In this document: one piece after another, positions 29,529 through 37,639 of the stretch
How the letters are laid out: each line of letters starts with the position of its first letter
Numbering within the stretch: position 1 is the first letter of the stretch
Notes under the pieces: model-generated
Database searches by the model: none
Seen by the model: the letters and a program-made list of their open reading frames with translations, nothing else
Told to the model about the DNA's origin: nothing
Source of the DNA: a virus
IMG/VR virus record: IMGVR_UViG_3300036857_000154
Location: 1-37,639 of that record
Length of the DNA: 37,639 nucleotides
Strand: one strand, 5' to 3'
Position numbers and translations under genes: made by a program

Positions 29529-32500
29529 GCCGGGCTCCAGCCGAGCGGTGGTAAGCCAGAACATCCGCGAGATGATGCATTCTGGCTATCCGCAAAAGCA
29601 GGCGATTGCAGCGTCACTTTCAAACGCTCGGCGGCATCCCGGCCGGGCCGAGGGCGGTCTGGTCAACCACGATCATGATCCCGAGCTCCCGCCGCTGCAG
29701 GACGATGCGCGGCTGGACAATGTCATGCCGGGGCTGCAACAGACGCCGCCGGCCTACCTCGACACGATCGAGCGTCTACTCCAGGGGCAGCGCCGGCTGC
29801 AGGGCCTCGATGATCCCAGGTTCTTCTACAGGCCCGATCGCGAGAACGGCGGCATTCCTCAGCTGCGCGGAGGGCGCCGGCATCGGCGCGGCAGTCCACC
29901 GCCGCCGGATGGGACCATCGAGGAGCTCTGGGACACCTCGCGCCCACGCCCGCCAGGTCTCCAGGACGGGGGCAGCTGCGGAAGTTGCGAGGGCTCGTGC
30001 GGCGGTTCGTGGGGTGATGCGGGCGCGGCCGATTTCAGCGGGTTCGATGCCACTGGCGGGGTAGGCACCGCGGCGTTCACCGCGGGCCAGATCGCCGACT
30101 TCAACATGAGCAACCCTGGTGTCTCGACCGGCCCCGGCGAGTGGGGCGGCTGGGGCAGCTGGGCCACCTCGACCGGTGATATTGCCAACATCATGGGCAA
30201 CCTGGCGAACTTCAACGTCCAGGATCCCAACAACATCAACGTCAATCTCGGGCGGAGCTTCGATCAGCCGTTCTCCACCATGACCACCAGCAACTGGGCG
30301 CAGGCCGGGCTGGTGAACACCGAACCGACCGGTTCCGTCTTTGGCGGCGGCTGGAGCACTCCCTCCAGCGGCGGCTTCTCCCGCGGCACCTCCGACATCG
30401 ATCCCACCGATCCCACTGGCGATCGCGGCTACATCACCAGCCCGGGCTTCGATCCCAATGCGCAGAATCCCAGCCGGGATGTGACGCCACCTGATCCCGA
30501 TGCCAACATACCGAGCACCTGGGACCAGGAGCCGGGTGACCGCGGTAGCAGAGGTGAGCCAGAGACCAAGAGCGAGCCGGAGTCGAAGGGCAGTCCGGAC
30601 CTGGCCTCGATCCTCGATGACGAGCGCAGCCAGGACACCCCCTCGGCTCCGGAGGCGTCACCGGAAGCGCCCGAGGCACCAGAGGCTCCCCAGGCGGCTC
30701 CCGAGGCGAAGACCTCGGAGCCGGCCGCCGTCTCGACGCCGAGCTCGCGCGGGGTTGGCGAGCCAGAGGTGTCGCCTGGCGGTGGCGGCCGCGGTGTAGG
30801 CGACGTTACGCCGAGCGAGACGCCGGACTACGCCGGCGCGCCTTACGCTGATCCGTCGAGCTTGGTTGATACGCCGAGCTATGTGGGAGCGCCTTACGTC
30901 GATCCCACGACGCTGATCGATACACCGAACTACGTGGGGGCGCCTTACGTTGATCCCGGTAGTTTGATCAGCACGCCGGATTTTGCTCCACCGTCTGCGC
31001 CTGGATGGCTCTCTACGGTGGGAGACTGGACGAATAACTGGGCGAGCAACTGGGGAGCCGATGTCCCCGCCGCCCCGGGACGTGCAGATCCCAATGCAAA
31101 CCCGTTGGATGTGCTGACTCAATCTGGCACTTGGTACAACACGGAGCGCGGGGAAAAGGCGTTCGCACAGGCGCCCTCGATCTTCGCTCCCAGCACCTGG
31201 TCGAGGGATCCGTTCGCGCAAACGGTGCTTTCCTATCCGTTGTCGGCAGGAAAGGCCGCATACGATTATCTCTCCAACTTGTCGGTGCCGTCGCTGCCCA
31301 GCTGGCCAGGCACACAGGGCTATCAAGAGCCATCGGAGACGTTTGAACCCGGGGACTCGGGACCAGCCGCAGCCCAGAGCCTTGCCACGCAGCTGGGGAT
31401 CGATCAGATCGGTGCCAACATAACGCCGGCAGAGTTTGCCCCCGGCCAGCCCGGGATGACGGACTTCCAGGGCGCGGACCTGGCCGCCTTTGCTCCCGGC
31501 GAGCCCGGTATGACGGATTTCACGGGCTCGCCCTACGGTGGCTTCTCGCTCAGCGAACCAGGGCACACGACCTTCGAGGGCGCGCCGACCGTAAGCGAGT
31601 TCTCTCCCGGCCAGCCTGGGATGACGACATTCGAGGGCTCGCCCTACGGCGGTTTCTCGCTCAGCGAGCCGGGGCAGACCCAAGGCGGGCAGTATGCCGA
31701 TGTGCTGGACACCGGCAGCATCGCGTACCAGACGGCGCCCGATACCGCCTATTCGCCTGGCGCTCAGCCGCAGGATGAGCCCGGATATTACGCCTCTCCG
31801 ACTGAGACCGCTGCCAATGCGGCCGCTGTGAACACTGGCGCCTCACAAGAGGCCGCGAATGCCGCCTCCGCTGCCGCGGCGGAGTCTGCCGCAAATGGCG
31901 GTACCCCCAGCGAACAGGGCGATGCCGCTGCGGTCGCTGCCGCGCAAGCCGGCGCTACGGCGGAGCAAGCGAACGCGATTGGTGATGAGGTTGCCGCTGC
32001 TGCTGCCGCCCGCGGCGAGCCCGACGAAGGTGCTCGCGGCGAGCCTGGTGCGAAGGGTGAGAGGACTGAGACGAGCAAGGGCGAGACGAGGGGGCCTGGA
32101 TACATCCTCGCTCCGATTGACCCGATCACCGCGTACATGTGGGGGCAAACCCCGCAGATATCGCTGCCGCCGGCGGTCATAGACATCTCTCCGGGGCAGA
32201 GAGGTGCCGCTCCCGCTGAGCCGACGGCGCCTTCTGGTGAGCCAGATGTGCAGGAGGTGACCCCGGGGGCCGTTAATCTGCCTGCGACGACACCGCCGCC
32301 GGCTGAGCCGCAGGCGCAGCCTGGCCAGCGCGGCGAGGAGTTCTACGGCCCTGATGTGATGCAAGGCGGGCGAGATCTGCAGCGCGGCACAGTCGACCTT
32401 CCGGCGCGGCCGGGCATCGTCGAATCGATCATTGGGGTGCCGCGAGAGCCGTCGCAGGAGCTCCCACCGCCGACATGGACCGCGCCCGTCCAAGAGCGGA

Positions 32501-35500
32501 CGGGGTTCCGCGGCCTGACCTCGCCCGGTGTCACGCCAGCGACGGTGCCGCCAGGCACATTCCCGCCGGCTGTAGAGCCGGCCCTGCCGGGAGGAACGCA
32601 AACAGCGCAAACCCAGCCGCTGCCGAAGACTGCCGAGCCGGGTCTGGTCAATCTGCCGCCGACGGCTCCGCCGGTCGAACCGACGCCGCCCGCGCAGCCG
32701 GGTGTGCCGCCGACGATCCCGCCGACGATCCCGGCCATTCCGCCGGCGTTGCCGCGTTCACGGCCCAGGGAGGAACAGAAGCAAGAGGCCAAGGGCGACC
32801 AGAGGGACTCGGTCCAGAACCAGGGCAAGTACACCTCGGATCCTAACCGCGGGCCGATTGGCCCGGACCAGCCCAACGTGGTGCAGAATCAGGGCAGTGC
32901 GCAGTTCCGCACTCAGACGATCAATTCGAGCCTAAATGGAATCCTTGACAAAGCAGCCGAGGCGGCCGGCGTTCAAGTCAGCGTCTTCTCTGGCGGGCAA
33001 ATGGGCAAGGGCGAGAAGGGCTCTGCCGGTCATCGCACGGGCTCGATACGTCACGATCACGGCAACGCAGCAGACGTACAGCTGTTTGATCGCGCGACCG
33101 GGCGCTTGCTCGACTTTACCAAGCCAGGCGACAAGGCGCAGATGCAGGCGTTCGTGCGTGAGGCGGCGCGGCTCGGTGCGACGGGGCAGGGCGCGGCTGC
33201 CAACTACATGGGCACGACGTCCATACACGTTGGTTTCGGTGGCACCAACTTCTGGGGCGCTAAGGGCGGAGGTGCACCTAACGCTGACTTGCGCAGCGCC
33301 TGGGCGGAGGGTGTGCAGAGCCGCGGTGAGCGGGGCGAGCCTGGTGCGCGGACACGCGGGCAGCGGGCGGAAGCGCGCCAGGCGCAGCAGGCGGGGCGAA
33401 CGACAGCGGCGCGTGGCCGGAGCGGGCGGCAAGGGCGGGCGACACAGAGCTTCTCGTCCCGGGCACAGCAGTCACAATCGCGGTCGGCGGCGGAGGCAAA
33501 TGCGCGAGCCACGTATGGCCCTGCGGATGGACTAACCAACTACGGCCCGCAGGATCGTGGCAATCGCGATATCCCGGCATCGCTGCGCTACAACAATCCC
33601 GGCGCGGCGATGGCGAACAGGTTCTCGGCCCAGTTCGGGATGACTGATTACAACTCGAACATGGATCGGACCGGCCGAAACTCTATTGCCGGGTATCCCA
33701 CGCAAGTCCATGGGCTGGCGAACAACATCGCACTCGCGATGAATAGCTATGTCGGAAAGTCGATTAGTAATGCGATGCGGACGTGGTCGGGGGCAAATCG
33801 GTCTGTGGTTGGTCCTGGATATCCGGTCTCGACCAAGGGGGTCCTGACGCAGGACATGGTGCTCGATCCGGCGTTCTGGAATGCGATGGTCGGCTCGGAG
33901 TCCGGCAGAGGGGGAGGGCTGACAACCGATCAGATCAACGAGGCCATTGCAATGTACCAGGCAGGCAGCGCTGAGGCGTGGGAGATGGCTAACCCCAACT
34001 CACAAACGACGATCGCTGCCAACGCCTTCCGTGATGCGGCTAGAGCAAGTGGCACGCTCGGTCGGGACTGGGCGAGCACGCAGCTGGGTGGGCGCGGTGA
34101 GCGCGGTGGTCGGCAGGGCGGCGGGTTCAACTACGGCGTATCGCAGTCCCAGCTGGCGCGGACACTGGACGCGGAGCGGCAAGCGCAGACTGCGCCGGCA
34201 ACGCAAGAGACGGAGCCCGCGACGGTGGCGGTGCCGCATGCGCGCGGCGGCCTGGTGCAGACCTACGCCGACGGCGGTGACGTCGAGCCCGAGACGCTGG
34301 CGGATGGCACGCCGTTGCCGCGGCCGCGGCCGCGCCCGATGCAGGTGCAGCCCGACCGCGACTATCGTTCGTTGCTGACGGCCCGGCCGCAGTCCGAAGC
34401 CCAGACCTGGTCGCAACGCGAGGTGCCCAGTGGACGCTGGCAGGACTATCAGTCTGAGAACCTGACGCCGGAGGAGTATCCCCGGACCGGCCTGCCGCCG
34501 CCCGAGTTCTCGAACTACGAGAAGCTCTTCCGCGAGCGCTATCCGCGCACACAGGGGGCGCCGCGGCAGCCGGCGCCGCCGAAGGAGGTTGTCTACGCGC
34601 GCGGCGGCCTGGTCGAGATGCCGGGCGTGCCGGCGGCGCTGGGCAATGCGTTCGACAATGTCGGCTACAGCCGCCCGGGCGAGGTCAACCCGCCGATGCC
34701 GGATACGGGTGATCAGCAGCCTCCGCCCGCGGCCTCGCCGCCGCAGTCTCCGTTCCCGACCTTTGGTGCGATGGCGCAGGGCGGCCTGGTCGACATGCCC
34801 GGGTACTACGAGGGCGGCGGCGACATCCTCGGCGCCGACGACATGGGGCAATACGGCAACCAGGCGCGGGCGCAGGGCCAGGCGATGACGCGCGCCTATG
34901 ATCCGGAGGATCTGGCCAAGCCGTTCGGCTACGCCAAGGGCGGCGGCCTCGACAGCTCCTCAATGCGAGCGCTCGGGCTGCAGTCGCACTTCACCGGCGT
35001 CAACGTGAGGCCCGAGCTCGCGCTCAGCAAGCCCGACTCGCCGGGCGTGCACTTGATCAACTCTAGTGTCCCGGGAAGGACGGACCGTCTCCCGATGCGC
35101 GCGCGCACCGGGTCCTTCATCCTGCCGGCGGATGTCGTGTCCGGGCTAGGGCAGGGCAACACCTCAGCTGGCGCAAAGATGTGGGGGCAGACGCTGGCGC
35201 ATGCGATCGGCCCGATGGGGATCAGCACCGCGATCAAGACGCGGGCGATGCGGGCGCCGTCGCTGCGCATGCCGTCGCCGACGGTGCGGCAGGCGAAGAT
35301 GCCGGGCTTCAAGTTCCAGGAGGGCGGTGAGGTCGAGGACGAGTTCACGCCGATCATCACCGCGGGCGGCGAGGCGGTGGTCGACCCGGAGATCGTGGAG
35401 GCGTTGGGCGGCGGCGATGCCGAGCTCGGCAAGCGCATGCTCACCGACTCGGTTAAGAGTGTACGCAAGCAGGTGATCGCCCACCTGCGCAGCCTACCGG

Positions 35501-35514
35501 GACCGGTGCAGTAA
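29518..35514 (+). CDS. Giant multidomain virion protein (1998 aa) with two hydrolase-like domains
   Basis: The N-terminus (residues 1-44: KPGSSRAVVSQNIREMMHSG, YPQKQAIAASLSNARRH) is a small helical domain common at the start of phage proteins. It is followed by ~1100 mostly disordered Gly/Pro/Ala/Glu residues. Repeats include APYxDP (436-490), F-x-PGxPGMTxF (638-722) and an Ala-rich part (762-835). Residues ~1135-1250 resemble M15-type peptidases: SIRHDHGNAADVQLFD gives a H-x-x-G-x-A-x-D pattern and TSIHVGFGG a later His. Residues ~1348-1480 (IPASLRYNNPGAAMANRFSA) resemble lytic-transglycosylase-like domains of virion proteins. Three GGLV motifs follow. The conserved C-terminal part is GRTDRLPMRARTGSFILPAD (~1845). 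It likely enters the cell envelope during infection. Confidence 0.72.
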   Translation: MPLKPGSSRAVVSQNIREMMHSGYPQKQAIAASLSNARRHPGRAEGGLVNHDHDPELPPLQDDARLDNVMPGLQQTPPAYLDTIERLLQGQRRLQGLDDPRFFYRPDRENGGIPQLRGGRRHRRGSPPPPDGTIEELWDTSRPRPPGLQDGGSCGSCEGSCGGSWGDAGAADFSGFDATGGVGTAAFTAGQIADFNMSNPGVSTGPGEWGGWGSWATSTGDIANIMGNLANFNVQDPNNINVNLGRSFDQPFSTMTTSNWAQAGLVNTEPTGSVFGGGWSTPSSGGFSRGTSDIDPTDPTGDRGYITSPGFDPNAQNPSRDVTPPDPDANIPSTWDQEPGDRGSRGEPETKSEPESKGSPDLASILDDERSQDTPSAPEASPEAPEAPEAPQAAPEAKTSEPAAVSTPSSRGVGEPEVSPGGGGRGVGDVTPSETPDYAGAPYADPSSLVDTPSYVGAPYVDPTTLIDTPNYVGAPYVDPGSLISTPDFAPPSAPGWLSTVGDWTNNWASNWGADVPAAPGRADPNANPLDVLTQSGTWYNTERGEKAFAQAPSIFAPSTWSRDPFAQTVLSYPLSAGKAAYDYLSNLSVPSLPSWPGTQGYQEPSETFEPGDSGPAAAQSLATQLGIDQIGANITPAEFAPGQPGMTDFQGADLAAFAPGEPGMTDFTGSPYGGFSLSEPGHTTFEGAPTVSEFSPGQPGMTTFEGSPYGGFSLSEPGQTQGGQYADVLDTGSIAYQTAPDTAYSPGAQPQDEPGYYASPTETAANAAAVNTGASQEAANAASAAAAESAANGGTPSEQGDAAAVAAAQAGATAEQANAIGDEVAAAAAARGEPDEGARGEPGAKGERTETSKGETRGPGYILAPIDPITAYMWGQTPQISLPPAVIDISPGQRGAAPAEPTAPSGEPDVQEVTPGAVNLPATTPPPAEPQAQPGQRGEEFYGPDVMQGGRDLQRGTVDLPARPGIVESIIGVPREPSQELPPPTWTAPVQERTGFRGLTSPGVTPATVPPGTFPPAVEPALPGGTQTAQTQPLPKTAEPGLVNLPPTAPPVEPTPPAQPGVPPTIPPTIPAIPPALPRSRPREEQKQEAKGDQRDSVQNQGKYTSDPNRGPIGPDQPNVVQNQGSAQFRTQTINSSLNGILDKAAEAAGVQVSVFSGGQMGKGEKGSAGHRTGSIRHDHGNAADVQLFDRATGRLLDFTKPGDKAQMQAFVREAARLGATGQGAAANYMGTTSIHVGFGGTNFWGAKGGGAPNADLRSAWAEGVQSRGERGEPGARTRGQRAEARQAQQAGRTTAARGRSGRQGRATQSFSSRAQQSQSRSAAEANARATYGPADGLTNYGPQDRGNRDIPASLRYNNPGAAMANRFSAQFGMTDYNSNMDRTGRNSIAGYPTQVHGLANNIALAMNSYVGKSISNAMRTWSGANRSVVGPGYPVSTKGVLTQDMVLDPAFWNAMVGSESGRGGGLTTDQINEAIAMYQAGSAEAWEMANPNSQTTIAANAFRDAARASGTLGRDWASTQLGGRGERGGRQGGGFNYGVSQSQLARTLDAERQAQTAPATQETEPATVAVPHARGGLVQTYADGGDVEPETLADGTPLPRPRPRPMQVQPDRDYRSLLTARPQSEAQTWSQREVPSGRWQDYQSENLTPEEYPRTGLPPPEFSNYEKLFRERYPRTQGAPRQPAPPKEVVYARGGLVEMPGVPAALGNAFDNVGYSRPGEVNPPMPDTGDQQPPPAASPPQSPFPTFGAMAQGGLVDMPGYYEGGGDILGADDMGQYGNQARAQGQAMTRAYDPEDLAKPFGYAKGGGLDSSSMRALGLQSHFTGVNVRPELALSKPDSPGVHLINSSVPGRTDRLPMRARTGSFILPADVVSGLGQGNTSAGAKMWGQTLAHAIGPMGISTAIKTRAMRAPSLRMPSPTVRQAKMPGFKFQEGGEVEDEFTPIITAGGEAVVDPEIVEALGGGDAELGKRMLTDSVKSVRKQVIAHLRSLPGPVQ

Positions 35515-36149
35515 TGGGCAAGCCACTGTGGAGCATGGAGACTGGCGTACCGGGTGTGCGCCTGGCCGAGAAGAAGGACGAGGGCGAGATCTTTGCGCTG
35601 CTGTGTCTGCTGCACGCGGAGAACGGTTTCTTCAGCATGAACCGCGACAAGGTCATTGCCGGCATTCAATGGGCGACTGAGCGCAAGGGCGGCATCATCT
35701 ACGTGATCGATGAGGGGCCGAGGGTCGTTGCGACTCTGGGGATGATGATCACCAGCGAGTGGTACAGCGATGAAGAGTATCTGCACGAGCGCTGGAACTA
35801 CGTGCATCCGGACTACCGGCGCAGCGACTATGCCCAGAAGCTATTGAACCAGGCGATGTGGGCGCATGAATGGTTCAAGCTGCGCGGCAAGTCGATGCCG
35901 TTCTTCTGTGGGATCAACAGTCTCCGGCGCACCGAGGCGAAGATCAGGATGTACGCGCGCGTCATGCCGTGCATCGGCGCTTACTTTGCGTATGGGGAGG
36001 GGTCGCGTCAGCGGGAGCTGGTGCAGCGGGAAGTGCTGGCGATCAAGGATCAGAATGGAAAGTCCCGACGCGAACGATCGCTGGAGGTCCGGCCGGTTGT
36101 AGAGACGGTGATTCGCGTCAGCCGGCGGCAGGAGGATAGCTATGTGTAA
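35514..36149 (+). CDS. GNAT-like acetyltransferase
   Basis: ATG at 35514 overlaps the giant gene's last codon region (TAATG). The 211-aa protein has IRLAEKKDEGEIFALLCLLH-type start (VRLAEKKDEGEIFALLCLLH), IYVIDEGPRVVATLGMMITS and YVHPDYRRSDYAQKLLNQAM. The last block matches GNAT motif A (V-x-P-x-Y-R-x-x-x-x-x-x-x-L), the acetyl-CoA loop. An unusual C-terminal ~50 residues are basic. GNAT-like proteins next to tail genes occur in many podophages and may modify a virion or host protein; the substrate is unknown. Confidence 0.7.
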   Translation: MGKPLWSMETGVPGVRLAEKKDEGEIFALLCLLHAENGFFSMNRDKVIAGIQWATERKGGIIYVIDEGPRVVATLGMMITSEWYSDEEYLHERWNYVHPDYRRSDYAQKLLNQAMWAHEWFKLRGKSMPFFCGINSLRRTEAKIRMYARVMPCIGAYFAYGEGSRQRELVQREVLAIKDQNGKSRRERSLEVRPVVETVIRVSRRQEDSYV

Positions 36150-37639
36150 GAGCGGCGGCGGCTCACCTCCGGTTCCTGGCTCACAATCGACCGCCTTCCA
36201 ATCGGCTACCGCGCCCAGCGCGGAAGTGAAGCCGATGTATCTGGACTATCTCAACAGCGCGAAGTCGTTGTCGACCACCCCGTTCGACCCGGCGATGATG
36301 GGTTCGGTGGCGCCGATGGATCCGCTGCAGCTGCAGGCCGGGCAGCAGCTGTTCGATCTCGGTTCGCACCTCGGCGAGTTTGATCCGGCTGCCGTCAAGT
36401 CGATGGAGTCGCCGTACACCGAGGACGTCGTCAACGCGACCCAGAACTGGTTCAACAACCAGAACGCCATCCAGGCGAACGATCTGATGTCCGGTGCCAT
36501 CAAGTCTGGCAATGCCTTCGGCGGCGATCGTGCCGGCGTGGCGGCGGCGCAGATGGCCGGGCAGCAGCAGCTGGCGGAGGCACCGGTGATCGCCGGCCTG
36601 CGCCAGGCCGGCTACACCCAGGCACTCAACGAGTACAACACGCTCAAGCAGCTGGGCATGTCGGGGGCTGGCGCCGCGCTGGGTTGGGGCGGGCAGCTGC
36701 AGCAGCAGTCGCAGCGCGAGCTCGATATCGCGCAGCAGAACGCGATGATGAAGGGGGCTTATCCGTTCCAGCTGCAGAACTGGTACGGCTCGGCGCTCGG
36801 TAGTTTCGGCCCGCTGATGGGCTCGTTCTCACAGGGCTACACCACCCCGCCGCAGCCGAGCGATCTGCAGCAGGGCGTGAGCATCGCGTCCTCTCTGATC
36901 GGCCTGGGCGGGAAGCTGTTCGGCGGCAAGCGCGGTGGCGTAGTGCCTCGGGCACGCGGTGGGCTGGTGCCCGTTGGGCGGCGGGCGAATGGCGGCCCGA
37001 TCATCCTGAACTTCCGCAGGGCGCGCGGTGGGCTGGTGCCACACTATGCGTACGGTGGCGGTGGCTTGGGCGATGACGATCAGCAGGACGAGTCCCAGCC
37101 GAGCTTTGACATTGGTGGGCTCCAGCTGCCGTCGCAGCATCCCTACGCCACCGAAGAACAGCGCATGCAGAAGATGATGGACGCGGAGCGCCAGCGCCAG
37201 ATGATGGCGCAGCAGAAGGGGCAGCAGCAGGACAACAGTACGGCGGGGACGATAGCGAGTGTGGCGGGCCTGGCGATGAAGGCGGCGCCGTTCCTGATGA
37301 TGCTCTCGGATCCCAAGACCAAGACCGATGTGCAGCGTGTCGGCAAGACCGACGACGGCGAGCCGCTCTATGGCTTTAGGTACAAAGGCGATCCCAAGTC
37401 CTACCCCAAGGTGGTCGGGAAGATGGCGGTGCCCGGGCTGCAGGACGGCGGCGACGTCGACCTCGGTGACGACGACGAAGAGGATGGTGACGGTGGTGAC
37501 GAGACCGCCGTGTACACCGCGGGTGCCGCGGAACCTGCTGCACCGACGGCGGGGCTGACGGCTCTGCCTGTGCCCGGGGTCGATCCCAATGAACAGCTTG
37601 CCGGCAGGAGGACCGCGCCGCTGGGTGGTGCGCCGGTGA
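36142..37639 (+). CDS. Large tail-associated protein with S74-like segment (3' truncated)
   Basis: ATG at 36142 overlaps the GNAT stop; the frame runs off the window after 499 codons. A first half (residues ~20-240: SAEVKPMYLDYLNSAKSLST, LQLAGQQ-like Gln/Ala helices) is followed by GGKRGGVVPRARGGLVPVGR and RARGGLVPHYAYGGGGLGDD, three GGxV motifs. Then MMLSDPKTKTDVQRVGKTDD and GEPLYGFRYKGDPKSYPKVV match the S-D-x-x-x-K-x-x-I-x-x-I-G pattern and Y-x-F-x-Y-K-G-D-P of S74 intramolecular chaperones. The helical part expected after it is replaced by an acidic disordered stretch. It may be a degenerate S74 domain. The ending is unknown. Confidence 0.65.
   Translation, partial: MCKSGGGSPPVPGSQSTAFQSATAPSAEVKPMYLDYLNSAKSLSTTPFDPAMMGSVAPMDPLQLQAGQQLFDLGSHLGEFDPAAVKSMESPYTEDVVNATQNWFNNQNAIQANDLMSGAIKSGNAFGGDRAGVAAAQMAGQQQLAEAPVIAGLRQAGYTQALNEYNTLKQLGMSGAGAALGWGGQLQQQSQRELDIAQQNAMMKGAYPFQLQNWYGSALGSFGPLMGSFSQGYTTPPQPSDLQQGVSIASSLIGLGGKLFGGKRGGVVPRARGGLVPVGRRANGGPIILNFRRARGGLVPHYAYGGGGLGDDDQQDESQPSFDIGGLQLPSQHPYATEEQRMQKMMDAERQRQMMAQQKGQQQDNSTAGTIASVAGLAMKAAPFLMMLSDPKTKTDVQRVGKTDDGEPLYGFRYKGDPKSYPKVVGKMAVPGLQDGGDVDLGDDDEEDGDGGDETAVYTAGAAEPAAPTAGLTALPVPGVDPNEQLAGRRTAPLGGAPV

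Noticed and set aside
1-37639. tRNA genes, integrase or attachment sites
   Set aside because: I saw no cloverleaf-like segment, recombinase motif or long terminal direct repeat in the window. A dedicated search was not possible.

Overview
The window is one contiguous stretch of a tailed-phage genome (or prophage) with GC-rich, alphaproteobacterial-looking sequence. Three things point to a Hyphomicrobiales-type host. Codon use is strongly G/C-ending. The small early genes have the 'DIVERLR...AAAEIERLR' style common in phages of that group. A near-perfect chromosomal-type parS site lies at 1600-1615. The host assignment is inference. The virion genes (P22/T7-style portal, adaptor and nozzle; no sheath or obvious tape measure) suggest a short-tailed podovirus-like particle. 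No integrase, polymerase or holin is visible, so the window is not the whole genome.

Layout. 1-162: C-terminus of an unknown plus-strand gene. 282-773: a minus-strand gene whose coding sequence contains short iteron-like direct repeats. 787-2314: a run of small plus-strand genes of unknown role, with the parS-like palindrome between two of them. 2265-6102: a minus-strand operon of tiny genes, mostly joined by 4-nt ATGA stop/start overlaps. This operon contains the most unusual part of the window. A 268-aa protein with an IS110/IS116-type Transposase_20 (C-terminal) domain, but no recognisable DEDD/RuvC domain, is flanked on both sides by long arrays (4059-4711 and 5547-5865). In the arrays two related 10-bp units strictly alternate and are separated by 8-9-bp variable spacers. 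This fits no repeat class I know and is the best candidate for an undescribed system.

From 6175 the genome switches to the plus strand, behind a good sigma70-type promoter. A small DNA-binding-like protein comes first, then a probable Acb2/Tad1-type cyclic-nucleotide sponge (anti-CBASS), then the packaging and head module: large terminase, two paralogous fibre/decoration-like proteins, portal, disordered Gly/Pro-rich proteins, a GroES-like protein, scaffold-like protein, decoration-like protein and major capsid protein.

From 18764 comes the tail module: adaptor-like proteins, small connector genes, a BppU-like protein, a collagen-repeat tail fibre, a nozzle/hub protein, a 1998-aa multidomain virion protein with two apparent peptidoglycan-hydrolase-like domains, a GNAT-like protein and an S74-like terminal protein that runs off the window. 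Three AP2-HNH homing endonuclease genes (17548, 19461, 24274) sit between virion genes. The first has its ribosome-binding site in a 10-bp hairpin and its own internal promoter. The third appears to have displaced the start codon of the next gene.
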